NCBI RefSeq assembly: GCF_014898815.1
Contig: NW_026515534.1
Coordinates: 186,001-250,000 of the forward strand
Direction of reading: 5' to 3'
Source: Panonychus citri
Lineage: Eukaryota > Arthropoda > Arachnida > Trombidiformes > Tetranychidae
Length of the DNA stretch: 64,000 nucleotides
How positions within the stretch are numbered: the stretch's first letter is position 1; each line of letters opens with the position of its first letter. Position numbers and translations under genes: made by a program. The notes below the pieces were generated by a model, which saw only the letters and a program-made list of their open reading frames with translations, was not told where the DNA came from and made no database searches. Of the stretch, positions 20,287 to 32,076 are shown piece after piece.

Positions 20287-20390
20287 GGTCAGTGAAGACC
20301 AAACTTTTTCGTACGATTGTTTTCTTATCTTGTTTATTCTCACATTTGTTTTTTTCAGTAGAATCCTTAAACTTACGGTCAGTGAAGACC
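20287..20390 (+). other. Two further AGTGAA-loop hairpins in the Gag leader
   Basis: The sequence ggtc-agtgaa-gacc occurs at 20287-20300 and 20377-20390, upstream of the Gag start (20487). The position in the untranslated leader is where packaging or dimerisation signals lie in LTR elements. Copies in internal region 2 are at about 23054-23070 and 23144-23160. Confidence 0.6.
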
Positions 20391-20486
20391 TCAGTTTATC
20401 ATTTATTTCTTTATTCATTTTTATCATTATCATTATGCATCAAAATATTTGAATTTAACTCTTAGTTAAAACAAACCTTATAAATT

Positions 20487-21980
20487 ATGAATTACTCTGA
20501 ACACTTTGGATTTAATCCAATCGAATTTAGCCCATCAATTAACGCTATAAAACCATCAAACCATGTCCTAAACAATCATATTACCATTGAGCCATTTAAA
20601 GGTGACAATGAAGATTTGATTGATTGGTTAATAAACTTTGAATTAGCTTCTAGTGCTTTAGGTCTTGGTGCTATTGAGATGTTCAAGATCATTCCCTTTT
20701 ATTTGCAAGGTTCAGCTCGCAAATGGTACAACGTTACCTGTAGTCCTCATTCTTTCCGAAAAATGCCTAAAACTTATGATGAATTAAGAAATAGAATGAT
20801 CTCAGACCTTTGCCCAGTTGATTATCAAGCTCATCTCTCTCATCAATTTCATTATAGTAAACAAGAGCCAAATCAGCTAACGACTAACTTTGTCTATCAA
20901 ATTCAAGAATTATGTATGAGAATGAATAAAAAGATGCCAGAAAAGCTCATGATAATCTTCATCATTGAAAGACTTTTACCTCAAGCTAAATTCATAATAA
21001 CTTTACAAAATCCTCAAACATTAACCGAACTTATTAATGCTGCTAAATTAGTAGATAAAACCGTCAATTCAAGAGTAAAACAAGAAAACGAAAACGAAAA
21101 TAATGTGAATTTAAATCAATTACAATTTAAAATTAACAAAATAAATGAAAAATTGAACGATTCAGTCTCTTCAATTTTTCCAATTCCAAATACAAATCTA
21201 ATTCACAAAGAAATCAAATTAAATAATAACAAAGTCCAAGCAATGTTCGATACAGGTTCCGGTTTAACTCTAATCAGTAAAAATCTAGTTGATCGACTGA
21301 GTTTAAATTTGCAACCGTACTTTGAACCCTTCCCATTAGCTGTTAATAATAGCCCAGTTAAAATACTTGGACAAGTCAAAGTTAGAATTAAAATTTGTGA
21401 CGACGAATCAGCAATTGCAATATCAACAATTGTCCAAGTTACTGAATATTTGCCACATCAATTTGATGCCTTAATTGGTCAAGATCTAATGACTAAGGCC
21501 AATCTTATAATTGATTGCGCATCTAAAACAATACATATTAATAATTCGAATCCAACTAATCTCACGAGTTTACCAAGTGATAAACATTCAAATGAGATGA
21601 AAAAGGCTGAAATTATTGAAAATCTTGATCAAATCGAATCGAATCAATGCAAATTTAACGAAGAGAATGAACAAGAAGAAAACTATTGTCCTAATTTAGA
21701 ATTAGTTGATTCTCAAAATGAAATACCAATTGCTGAAGAGATACCAAAATTGATTGATGAAACTAACGTTAATTATCCTAATCTTTACTTAAAATCAAAC
21801 TCAATTAAATGTTTATCTTCATATTATTATCCTTTACCTTACTTGAATTGTTACCCTACACTTGAATATTATCAACCCTATCACCAAACAAATGATAAAA
21901 TCATCAACTTAAACAGTCATGAACCTAACGATAATGTTTTCAACTGGTTGGTACAAAGGAGTGCCGATGAAATTACCTAA
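20487..21980 (+). CDS. Gag-aspartic protease polyprotein of Gag-only element
   Basis: A 497-residue frame from ATG 20487. Residues about 35-190 resemble the retrotransposon Gag domain (Gln-Gly-Ser-Ala-Arg-Lys-Trp-Tyr; Ala-His-Leu-Ser-His-Gln-Phe). Residues about 250-350 are a retropepsin: Met-Phe-Asp-Thr-Gly-Ser-Gly with the catalytic Asp, then Leu-Ile-Gly-Gln-Asp. The C-terminal 140 residues are acidic, then Tyr/Pro-rich. No CCHC zinc knuckle was seen. The stop is followed by about 80 bases and the next LTR, so there is no room for pol. It is intact, so the protein may be made. Ty3/gypsy-like affinity is inferred from the Gag and protease. Confidence 0.88.
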   Translation: MNYSEHFGFNPIEFSPSINAIKPSNHVLNNHITIEPFKGDNEDLIDWLINFELASSALGLGAIEMFKIIPFYLQGSARKWYNVTCSPHSFRKMPKTYDELRNRMISDLCPVDYQAHLSHQFHYSKQEPNQLTTNFVYQIQELCMRMNKKMPEKLMIIFIIERLLPQAKFIITLQNPQTLTELINAAKLVDKTVNSRVKQENENENNVNLNQLQFKINKINEKLNDSVSSIFPIPNTNLIHKEIKLNNNKVQAMFDTGSGLTLISKNLVDRLSLNLQPYFEPFPLAVNNSPVKILGQVKVRIKICDDESAIAISTIVQVTEYLPHQFDALIGQDLMTKANLIIDCASKTIHINNSNPTNLTSLPSDKHSNEMKKAEIIENLDQIESNQCKFNEENEQEENYCPNLELVDSQNEIPIAEEIPKLIDETNVNYPNLYLKSNSIKCLSSYYYPLPYLNCYPTLEYYQPYHQTNDKIINLNSHEPNDNVFNWLVQRSADEIT

Positions 21981-22060
21981 CGATAACCTCCCATACACTT
22001 CTCGAACATGGACTTCACCTTTGCTTTGGCAGGGACTGCTCAAATTTAAGATGACGGAAA

Positions 22061-22593
22061 TGTTGCAATATTATTCAATATTAATTGATTGATAAAATCT
22101 AACCAGAAAAACAAACCTCTTCAATTTGATTTTACTAAAGATAATTTATCTAATATATAAGAAAAGTTTTATTAGTTAGTGAGCAGCAGTAAATTGATCA
22201 GAAAGATCAATCTATGACTTTAGTTATCCAGTGAAGGTAACCAAAGTCAAATCATCATTATATATTAAATTGTATTTCTTTCCTTTTGTTTCATATTAAA
22301 ATTATTAAAACATAAGTGAAAATAGTTAAAGGTCAGTGAAGACCAGTGAATAAACCGTGATTAGTTAATTGATCTAGTCAGTGAATTAATCAATTAACGG
22401 GTTAAACTAAAGTCAGTGAAGACTAAATTTTACCTTTTACCTGAATACTAAAGGCCAGTGAAGGCTTAATATTATTAAAATAATTCAATTGTGATTAAAT
22501 TAATTGATACAAATAACTAATTAATATACAAATTGTGCTCTAATCAAAAACGAATTCAACCCCTTTTAATTTACATGTAATGACTTCGTTACA
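22061..22593 (+). repeat. LTR 2 of Gag-only element (shared, middle)
   Basis: About 533 bases. It differs from LTR 1 and LTR 3 mostly by short deletions in repeats (for example gaaaagatc to gaaagatc; loss of part of the third AGTGAA hairpin's stem). Confidence 0.9.
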
Positions 22594-23251
22594 TTTGGTG
22601 GCCCGTGTGAGGGTGAATTTTTGTGAACTAATTTCCATGCAAATGTATTTCTAAATTAATCCGAATCGAACTATAAAATGACCTTCAATTAAAAGTTAAA
22701 ATCATGCTCTATACGTTACTCTTATGAAAAAATAAATATAAACAATTAACAAATAAACAATTAAAAAAATCAACAATTAACAATCAACAATTAACAACTC
22801 AACAATTAACAAATCAACAATTAACAAATCAACAATTAACAAATTAAAATTATAAACAATAAAAGACTAATAATCAATGATCAAAATTAATAATCAATTA
22901 ACAATTACATTAATAATTAATCAAATTTGTATTTAAATCATATAATTGTAACACACTACTAATAACACACTTTACAGATTGTCCATTTATCTCTTGATTA
23001 TACAAAAGTAAGTCTTCTTTTTTGGTATCTTTCCCTCTTTACAATCGCTAATAAGGTCAGTGAAGACCAAACTTTTTCGTACGATTGTTTTCTTATCTTG
23101 TTTATTCTCACATTTGTTTTTTTCAGTAGAATCCTTAAACTTACGGTCAGTGAAGACCTCAGTTTATCATTTATTTCTTTATTCATTTTTATCATTATCA
23201 TTATGCATCAAAATATTTCAATTTAACTCTTAGTTAAAACAAACATAAATT

Positions 23252-24716
23252 ATGAATTACTCTGAACACTTTGGATTTAATCCAATCAATTTAGCCCATC
23301 AATTAACGCTATAAAACCATCAAACCATGTCCTAAACAATCATATTACCATTGAGCCATTTAAAGGTGACAATGAAGATTTGATTGATTGGTTAATAAAC
23401 TTTGAATTAGCTTCTAGTGCTTTAGGTCTTGGTGCTATTGAGATGTTCAAGATCATTCCCTTTTATTTGCAAGGTTCAGCTCGCAAATGGTACAACGTTA
23501 CCTGTAGTCCTCATTCTTTCCGAAAAATGCCTAAAACTTATGATGAATTAAGAAATAGAATGATCTCAGACCTTTGCCCAGTTGATTATCAAGCTCATCT
23601 CTCTCATCAATTTCATTATAGTAAACAAGAGCCAAATCAGCTAACGACTAACTTTGTCTATCAAATTCAAAAATTGTATGAGAATGAATAAAAGATGCCA
23701 GAAAAGCTCATGATAATCTTCATCATTGAAAGACTTTTACCTCAAGCTAAATTCATAACTTTACAAAATCCTCAAACATTAACCGAACTTATTAATGCTG
23801 CTAAATTAGTAGATAAAACCGTCAATTCAAGGTAAAACAAGAAAACGAAAACGAAAATAATGTGAATTTAAATCAATTACAATTTAAAATTAACAAAATA
23901 AATGAAAAATTGAACGATTCAGTCTCTTCAATTTTCCAATTCCAAATACAAATCTAATTCACAGAAATCAAATTAAATAATAACAAAGTCCAAGCAATGT
24001 TCGATACAGGTTCGGTTTAACTCTAATCAGTAAAAATCTAGTTGATCGACTGAGTTTAAATTTGCAACCGTACTTTGAACCCTTCCATTAGCTGTTAATA
24101 ATAGCCCAGTTAAAATACTTGGACAAGTCAAAGTTAAAATTAAAATTTGACGACGAATCAGCAATTGCAATATCAACAATTGTCAAGTTACTGAATATTT
24201 GCCATCAATTTGATGCCTTAATTGGTCAAGATCTAATGACTAAGGCCAATCTTATAATTGATTGCATCTAAAACAATACATATTAATAATTCGAATCAAC
24301 TAATCTCACGAGTTTACCAGTGATAAACATTCAAATGAGATGAAAAAGCTGAAATTATTGAAAATCTTGATCAAATCGAATCGAATCAATGCAAATTTGA
24401 AGAGAATGAACAAGAAAACTATTGTCCTAATTTAGAATTAGTTGATTCTCAAAATGAAATACCAATTGCTGAAGAGATACCAAAATTGATTGATGAAACT
24501 AACGTTAATTATCCTAATCTTTACTTAAAATCAAACTCAATTAAATGTTTATCTTCATATTATTATCCTTTACCTTACTTGAATTGTTACCCTACACTTG
24601 AATATTATCAACCCTATCACCAAACAAATGATAAAATCATCAACTTAAACAGTCATGAACCTAACGATAATGTTTTCAACTGGTTGGTACAAAGGAGTGC
24701 CGATGAAATTACCTAA
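23252..24716 (+). pseudogene. Broken Gag-protease copy
   Basis: It has the same start and stop context as 20487-21980 but at least a dozen small deletions. Open pieces remain at about 23380-23691 and 24486-24716. Nearly all differences from the intact copy are contractions of one-, two- or three-base repeats (tgtg to tg, cc to c, gaagaa to gaa), including around the protease active site. It is a pseudogene as assembled, though poor consensus is a real alternative. Confidence 0.88.
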
Positions 24717-24798
24717 CGATAACCTCCCATACACTTCTCGAAACATGGACTTCACCCTTTGCTTTGGCAGGGACTGCTCAAATTTAAGATGACGGAAA

Positions 24799-25342
24799 TG
24801 TTGCAATATTATTCAATATTAATTGATTGATAAAATCTAACCAGAAAAACAAACCTCTTCAATTTGATTTTACTAAAGATAATTTATCTAATATATAAGA
24901 AAAGTTTTATTAGTTAGTGAGCAGCAGTAAATTGATCAGAAAAGATCAATCTATGACTTTGGTTATCCAGTGAAGGGTAACCAAAGTCAAATCATCATTT
25001 TATACCCTTAAATTGTATTTCTTTCCCTTTTTGTTTCATATTAAAATTATTAAAAACATAAGTGAAAATAGTTAAAGGTCAGTGAAGACCAGTGAATAAA
25101 CCGTGATTAGTTAATTGATCTAGTCAGTGAAGATTAATCAATTAACGGGTTAAACTAAAGTCAGTGAAGACTAAATTTTACCTTTTACCTGAATACTAAA
25201 GGCCAGTGAAGGCTTAATATTATTAAAATAATTCAATTGTGATTAAATTAATTGATACAAATAACTAATTAATATACAAATTGTGCTCTAATCAAAAACG
25301 AATTCAACCCCTTTTAATTTACATGTAATGACTTACGTTACA
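24799..25342 (+). repeat. LTR 3 of Gag-only element
   Basis: About 544 bases, TG...CA ends. It is followed directly by gggtc and the continuation of the host sequence that matches 5310 onward. Confidence 0.9.
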
Positions 25343-25556
25343 GGGTCAACACGGTCGACCTCTAATGATTTCCTATATTGGAAAAGTCATTAAATTGATA
25401 CAATTATCGATTTGAATAAAAACTGAAAACTCAAAATAATTTGATTTTTTCGCTTTTCATAATCTATTCAATCTTTTCTATCTGTCGTTATGATTTCATT
25501 TTCTTAGTTTCGTAAAATTTTCGTTAATATTTCTTATTGTGAGCTTTGGATAAGTA

Positions 25557-26640
25557 ATGAATAACTCTCTTATTAAAGTTTTGTTCCAACTAGCGAAAGG
25601 AAAGTCCGAGGATCAACTCAAGCTTATCTTCAGAAATGCGCTAGGTAATATTCCTATAACAGTCGCTAGATTTTTTGATAGTGAGGCCGATGTTATTTCA
25701 TTCTTCAGATCAGGTGAAGTTGATTTACTTTTTCCGGCTGTATACTTTCATTTTCTTACAGGTACAGAGGTAAATGTGTCTGTCGGGCCAGTGATTGGCT
25801 CTGACAGTTGTGTCTTCATGAACATTTACCCAAATTCGTCCACTGGTGTAATTAACAAAGGAATATTATCATCACTTGAGATAATTGATGACTCGGTTCG
25901 TATCTTAATCACCTTTTTAACGGTTCTCGCTTTGATATTATATTTTGCTCGATCTAATATCAGAAGTAATGGTCAAACTGATTCAGCCTTTTATCGACCT
26001 TCGATACTAGAGCTTCTGTTGACGATAATCAAAGGTAAATTTGGGTTATTATTATTTTTAACCTGCTCTTTCTCCGTCTATTACATATTACATTTATTTT
26101 CGACATCTTTCACAACACAATACTCGATAGCTTCACGTCCAGCACCGTTGAATACGTGGTCTGATCTAACTTCACGGAAAGAAATCAAGTGTTTTGCAAA
26201 CAGAAATGCTTGTTATCGTTTCGCAAACGAATCTTTGGGCTTAAAAAACCTACTAATTCCTATATCCGAGTATCGATTGATCGATGAATATTTTGATGAA
26301 TCAATGATTTCAGTCTTTGGCGAACCCGATTACGTTGAATGGTTTTTTAATTTCTTTTGTCAACGTCTCTATATTAGAAATCATAAGTATCTCAAAAATG
26401 GACGGAACGATTTTCTGTTTCATTCTAGCAAAGTTCGCTATTTTGAGAAAACAGGTTCATACTTTTACCATTCGAATATTGAGCATAATAAAAACGACGG
26501 TTTACAGAGCTGCATATTCACATATTGAACATGGTTTTGATAAGTTGGCCGCAATTAATGCTAATAAACTTTACCATCGTCGCATCAATGATAGTCACTT
26601 TCCCGGATGTCGGTTCTACCGGAATTAAACCCTAGAATAG
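25557..26640 (+). pseudogene. Ionotropic-receptor-like gene, fullest copy, broken near the 3' end
   Basis: An ATG opens a 323-residue frame with an iGluR/IR layout: ligand-lobe stretch with Gly-Glu-Val-Asp-Leu-Leu-Phe (about 50), membrane segment 1 (about 115-130), a hydrophobic pore/third segment (about 160-190), and a second lobe rich in aromatic residues. Relative to 1034-1479, two single-base losses near 26490 shift the frame and stop it at 26528. The C-terminal lobe continues in another frame to 26627, and the last membrane segment lies beyond (about 26660-26750) with further breaks. A functional IR would be a ligand-gated cation channel in chemosensory neurons. Assignment to the iGluR/IR superfamily is by topology and is not certain. 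Any upstream exons are unknown. Confidence 0.65.
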
Positions 26641-27091
26641 AAAATCTACGATCCTCACGTATTTAAATTTACTGATCTCATTTGCCTTTACTTATTATTT
26701 TGTGTTTTTACAATCATCTCATTTCTGTTTGAAGTTTTTCTCATAAAATGTAAATCTTAAGATTAACATCATTATGAATCGTAAAACATTAATAAAATAT
26801 TTGTTAATATTCTTTTTGATTATGTTTTGCGAGAATGATAATCACAGAAACGTTAATCACAGAGTAATACAAGGATTAATAATGAATTTTCTTGGAAATG
26901 GATTAATCTCAATTGAAGAGATCTAATCAATGAATCGTTTCAATTTTCCCACAATACATATAATAATGTAATACGTATAAGTGATGAACATTAAGAACGT
27001 TTGATTAAATTGAAACAAGGATTCAATCACTACAATTTTATAATCATATTTTATTCTTAAAAATTTAAAGTGAAACAATATTACAATTGCA
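26641..27091. promoter_or_regulatory. 5' flank of UGT gene, duplicated upstream of the third UGT
   Basis: The part from about 26870 to the UGT start is closely repeated at about 39825-40038 (both contain atacaaggattaataat and attttcttgga). The tandem UGTs therefore duplicated together with their proximal promoter. I did not find a defined TATA or initiator. Confidence 0.5.
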
Positions 27092-28501
27092 ATGTCGGAA
27101 AACAATCAACTCTCAAATAGTGATCAAGATCGTCCATTGAAAGTGTTTATTACATCAATGTTAGCGTAAGTATAAGAACAATTAAACTATGAGAAATCTA
27201 AATGATTGGTAATCTATTTTTATTTTCGTTACAGTACTGGTCACTTTAATTCTTGTCTTGGTATTGGGTCACTTTTAAAGAAACGCGGACATGATATTTA
27301 CTTTGCTCATCTGCCAAAGAATCAGTCAATCATTGAACGACAAGGGATGAAGTTCATTAATTTACTTGATTACTCGAGTGAAATTGTTCCTGTGGAAGAG
27401 ATTTTGATGTCCGATCCTAAATTTTCCAAGGATCAAATCGAAGATGCTTGTAAGTTTCATCCTCTTGAACAAATGAAGCAGAAAAAGACTGAAGATAAAG
27501 ACGTGCTGTTCATGCAAAAGATTGAGGGAACGACCATAAAAGAAAGTGAAGTGATGATCAAACTGGTGAATGAATTAAAACCCGATGTTTGTATTGCTGA
27601 TTACGGGTTTCCAGCTCCATGGATGAAAGTTGTCGACGTTCCGACGATCCAAGTGATGTCGGTTGCACCTACAGAACTTTATGACGGCCCACCACCAGGA
27701 TCAGGTTATTCAGTGCACGACTCACAAGAGCTTTGGAAAGAGTTTAAAACTCTGAAAGCTGAAAAGATGGCCGAAATTATAGCTTATGCTGCCAAAACAA
27801 ACGAACATTTTGGTGTTAAATTCGAGGATAATCAATGTCCAAAATACTTGGGTATCTATGTTTACCCTGGACCTTTGGACTATAAAGAATTGGGTCAACC
27901 TAAACCTCGATGGATTAGACTTGATTCAGCGGTTCGATTACCAGAGATAAGTGATTTTATTATTCCTGAGAAATTAGCAAACAAACCAGGAAAACTAATC
28001 TACCTTTCAATGGGAACTCTCGCTTCTATCAATCCTGACTTGTTGAATCTATTGATCGAATCATTGGCTAAATCACCACATCGATTTATAATCTCTACCG
28101 GAAGAAATGGAGATCAAGTCAAATTATACGACAATATGTGGGGCGATAAGTTTGTCAATCAAATCGCCATCTTACCTCACATCGATCTGTTCATCACTCA
28201 TGCAGGATCCAACTCGCTGATTGAAGGTCTAGTAGCGGCAAAACCTCTGATTGCGATTCCAGTATTAGGTGACCAGTTAGACAATGGACAACGCGTTGTT
28301 GATCTTGGATTAGGGGCCAAAATCAATCTGTGGGAGTTTAATGGGGATAAATTCCTTGAAGCTATTGAAAATGTATTGACTGATGAAAAAATTCATGAAA
28401 ATGTCGCAAAAATATCAGGAGAAATTAAAACGTCAGACTCAACTGATAAAGTTTGTGAAACTATCGAGCAAATTGCAAGAACAAAAAAACCAATCATTTA
28501 G
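27092..28501 (+). CDS. UDP-glycosyltransferase, bacterial-type, tandem copy A (2 exons)
   Basis: Exons are 27092-27165 and 27235-28501; the 69-base GT-AG intron sits at the same codon as in the other UGTs of the window, giving 446 residues. The catalytic His is in Ala-Thr-Gly-His-Phe-Asn and the Asp partner probably in Ile-Ala-Asp-Tyr-Gly. The donor-binding signature includes Asp-Leu-Phe-Ile-Thr-His-Ala-Gly-Ser-Asn-Ser and Gly-Asp-Gln-Leu-Asp-Asn-Gly-Gln-Arg. There is no signal peptide or membrane anchor, so it is cytosolic. It transfers a sugar from a UDP-sugar to small acceptors and likely serves detoxification; the substrate is unknown. Intact, and probably the functional member of the pair with 40039-41461. 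Confidence 0.93.
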
Positions 28502-28937
28502 TTATCAATATTAAATTGATTATCATGTAGCGTCTTTGTACCAACAATCAATTTATTTATTGTAAATTTTAATCGCTCAACATCACGATTAAACTCATCA
28601 TTTAGATATTAATATTTACGCAAACGCCAATTACTAATAATATATATTTTTTCAACGAGACGCATCAATTGAAATGCTTGATTGTTAACACAATTGTCAA
28701 AATGAACCGAAATTGAAAAGTTGATTAGTTTGATTCAAACACCGAAGCCAGTTGATTCATATTCAACGGACTGACTAAACCATAATTGGGTTTCTCATTG
28801 TCAACTTTAGCCGACTTAGTCAAAAATCTTCAGCTAATACTCAGTCGATTGACTTCGGTGTCAGGTTTGATTGTTTTCTGGACTTGATTGTTTTCAATAT
28901 TAAAATTAACAATTATGATAAAACCTTTGGAAAATTG
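28502..28937. other. UGT 3' flank with an imperfect palindrome
   Basis: No gene. Bases about 28737-28868 form an imperfect inverted repeat (caccgaagcc ... gacttcggtg), perhaps a decayed MITE. It is too imperfect to call. Confidence 0.4.
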
Positions 28938-28941
28938 CAAC

Positions 28942-29570
28942 TGAAAGGTGAACTTCAGGGTGATCAAGGTAAACACTTTAGTGAACAAAACTTATCGGCA
29001 TTAGCCAACTGATTTATAACTAAAGTTATCGATTCAGAAGAGACTGCCTTTCACAAATTCAGTCTGTTACAAATTCTTTTAGGATCTTTCAAAATACTAA
29101 TATTAATTTAACTCACAAGGTAAATTAGATTATAAACTTAAAGGTTTATTAAACTTGTTAATTAATGTTAACAGTATGAAGATTATGGGAATTAATTGTA
29201 AATTGATTCGATCATCTTTTATATAATCGAATAATCGAAATTTGAAATTTTCTAAAGAACAATTAATCTGATTGGTCGATTAACCATTTGTCTAAAGACA
29301 ACGATTTTCTATTGTCTCCTTAGTAGACATTAGTCTAGATTAAAATAAATATTAACCATTTTCTCAAGAGAGTTAACTTGTCAGTCAGACGATGATGATT
29401 AACATCTTTAACTTCAATTGTGAACAATAGTTAATCTTAAACAAAGTGAAAATTAAATAGTAATTAAGTTAATTGTGAACAAAATTAATAAAACAAATAA
29501 ATTTAAGCCTTGAGGTAATCCAAATATAAGTTAAATGGTTCCAACAGGTAACTCAGTTTTCTACCCTTCA
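28942..29570 (-). repeat. 3' LTR of gypsy-type element
   Basis: Starts tgaaaggtgaac and ends tacccttca on the plus strand. It pairs with 38356-38986; differences are small indels. Confidence 0.92.
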
Positions 29571-29639
29571 CTTCCGTGGTTCTTGATTAAGACTCCTTGG
29601 TTGGACCATTTTGATTTGATTTCTTGGAATAGCTCGAGG

Positions 29640-32060
29640 TCGATCAACAGACCGTAAAATGTAAGTCTCTTGATCTTTCTCTTGAATTATGATGATCTCT
29701 ATGAACATTAACCGAGGTAATGATGTATCATATTCTCATGGATGAATCTCAAAGATTGTGTTGTCTGAGGTACAGGCATTTCAGATGCGGGTTGACAACA
29801 ACGATGATTGAATTGAGTTTACCTCTTGATCTATCAGGACCATAATAAGCCCAATTGTCAGGCCATTCGGCTTCATGAGTTTGAACTCTTTCAGAATAGA
29901 TTTTGAATAACCTTGAGACAAATGAATTACTACATGTTGATGTTACATTCGCATAATGTATTCCATCTCTATTTGATTTACTTTCTCTTGATCTCTTTCG
30001 GACATTACAGTGCATCGCTATTATGGCCTCAATAGAGCAGATAAGGTCTATTTCCACAGTATATCCTCCGAATACCAAAAAATGAGAGTTAATGAACAAG
30101 CACTTTCATTAAATGGAAAATATTTGTGTTCTCTCTCATCTTTGGCTTTAGCAATTCAATTTCACATGACTCAAGTCCAATTGATTTTAACATGTTATTC
30201 CAGCACCAACAATTACTTTAGCACAAGCAAGATATTGGATCACCTGATCTCTTATCGATGGTAAGTTTCTCAATCTAATATCAGATTTCTTGAGACCATG
30301 ATAATGTGAGTCCATATAGTTAATGTTATTGTGTCTAACTAGAGTTTCGTAAACTATTTGTTGAAACCCATTAACAATAACGATCCAAACTGGTCTTGGC
30401 ATTAGCTTATTAGTATAACTGTTTCGTTCGATTCGGTTTCATTAACGACAAAGGCCATGTGAACACAGAAAGTTAACAGAGGATTAGGATGAAGCTTTGA
30501 TTGTTGTTCGATCCTTGAAATTGCTTCACTTAAAGGAGGAAGTTGAATCCTTGTGACACGTTGATACAATTCAGTTGCTTCTCTTTGTTTCTCATCTTTT
30601 CTTTGCTGTTTCCAATCAGACTGATGTCTTGATTTGGATGATGATGAGGTTGATGATGAAGAAACTGATGATTTATCGTCAGAACACCACGAAAACGGTC
30701 ATCACAGATTGAGGTTAACACTGAGTTTCTCTCGTTTACGTCAAGCAAGGTGAATGGATCGATCTAATAAAACCATCCATTAGCGACATTATCTGGAGAT
30801 ACATTTACTTTAGTGAAACCTTTAGGTGCTCTTGGTTTTCCTTTAGCAAGTTTAGCCCATTCAGGTGAAGCTCTTATGAGATAAGCAGGTACTGTATATT
30901 TGCTTACGATTGTCGCTGGTCTTATATATTGACCTGGTTCGCTCTTTTACCTATGACTGGGTCAAATCCAAGGTCTTGGAGATATTGTTCACCTTCATAT
31001 ATTGGAGCGTGTGGATCACAAACTCTTTTAAAACTGACCAATAACATGTTCCCATGTTAGCGTAAGTTCTAATAGCGTTTGGTGTAAGTAATGGATCATT
31101 TGGTGACTTTTCTTTTATCACATCATATTGGCCCATTTCTCATGAATTCCACCATCTTTCTTCTTGAGATCATAAGAAACAATTCGTTGAGTTATCGCTG
31201 TTTGTATGAGAGGTAAAACTGGTTAATCGTCTTGGGGCTTTAGCCAATTCATGACGAAGTTGGTCCGGGAACGAAGGTTTCACCAAGTTGGACCTCAAAC
31301 TCTTCAACAAATAGTCCATATCGACATTTCATTTCGTGGTAGAAACTCTTTAGGAGAAATCCTTTCTTACAGAGATTCCGTCGACAGATAAAGTTGAACT
31401 GTTGTAAATGAGTCGTTTGATCTTCATAAATTGGACCAAATTTTGGGAAATCGTCTTGAGGCGCGTATTTAACGGCACATGGGAATAACACAGAAATTTA
31501 TCCTCGAATCGGGTTTAATAAGATTCAAAATCTTGATGATTGATGAGCCATTGAACACGAATAACAATACCATTTGTTACACTCTAAACATTGTCTTGGG
31601 TTGAGTGAAATGTGTTCACAATGTACACACATTTAATTGTGTTATGAATTCGATTTATTCCTGATTGAATAACATTGGCTCTAGTTAAACCTCTAGAAAT
31701 GGTTGGTAAGTCTATTTCAAACACTTGAGGTCATGAACAAGATTGAGATAATTTCTCTTTAATCAAGTTATCGAAAATTTTCTTTTCTTTTCAAACTCAT
31801 CGGCTTTAGCCTTGACTTGTTCACAATTTCAGTATTTTTCCTTTTGGAGATAATCTGGTAATTCACCAGGTAATGGAGCCGGATACTCGTGTAATGGCCA
31901 GCGTAATCGTCAGGTCCTGGTATTTACCTTTAGGTACATCATGAAGTTGAGTCGGTCGACGTTTCCATGTACTTGATGATGGTTGTTCAGGAACCTTAAA
32001 CTCTGGCTCAGTTGGAGTAACTTCAATGTCCATGAGACATCATTTACACTATCATATTCC
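29640..32060 (-). pseudogene. Third coding region of gypsy-type element, broken, unknown function
   Basis: After the pol frame stops at 32077, a new frame begins at an ATG near 32031, and coding-like pieces follow on the minus strand at about 31491-31249, 31136-30951, 30748-30530, 30402-30187 and 30099-29749. They are separated by single stops or shifts in short repeats. The pieces are rich in charged and aromatic residues. I see no signal peptide, no transmembrane anchor and no fusion-peptide-like stretch, so an envelope is not indicated. I do not recognise it. The 2.4-kb length is about that of a second structural gene. Confidence 0.55.
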
Positions 32061-32076
32061 TTATTTCATTCCTTGA

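Larger units (their letters stand above)
19242..25342 (+). mobile_element. Gag-protease-only LTR retrotransposon, tandem three-LTR array
   Basis: Three LTRs (19242-19784, 22061-22593, 24799-25342) bracket two internal regions. Each LTR starts TGTTGC and ends TTACA, followed by tttggtggcc, the expected primer-site position. A purine-rich gacggaaa precedes the second and third LTRs. The flanks are ggtc on the left and gggtc on the right, and the empty site at 5305 has gggtc. Internal region 1 codes for a 497-residue Gag-protease; region 2 is a broken copy. No reverse transcriptase, RNase H or integrase is present in either. It would need a helper element. The array probably arose by recombination between LTRs of two copies. 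Confidence 0.9.

Noticed and set aside
28737..28868. MITE with terminal inverted repeats
   Set aside because: The inverted repeat is imperfect and short and no target duplication was seen; kept only as a remark.
29640..32060. Envelope gene of an infectious retrovirus
   Set aside because: Correct position but no signal peptide, cleavage site, fusion peptide or membrane anchor visible in the pieces.
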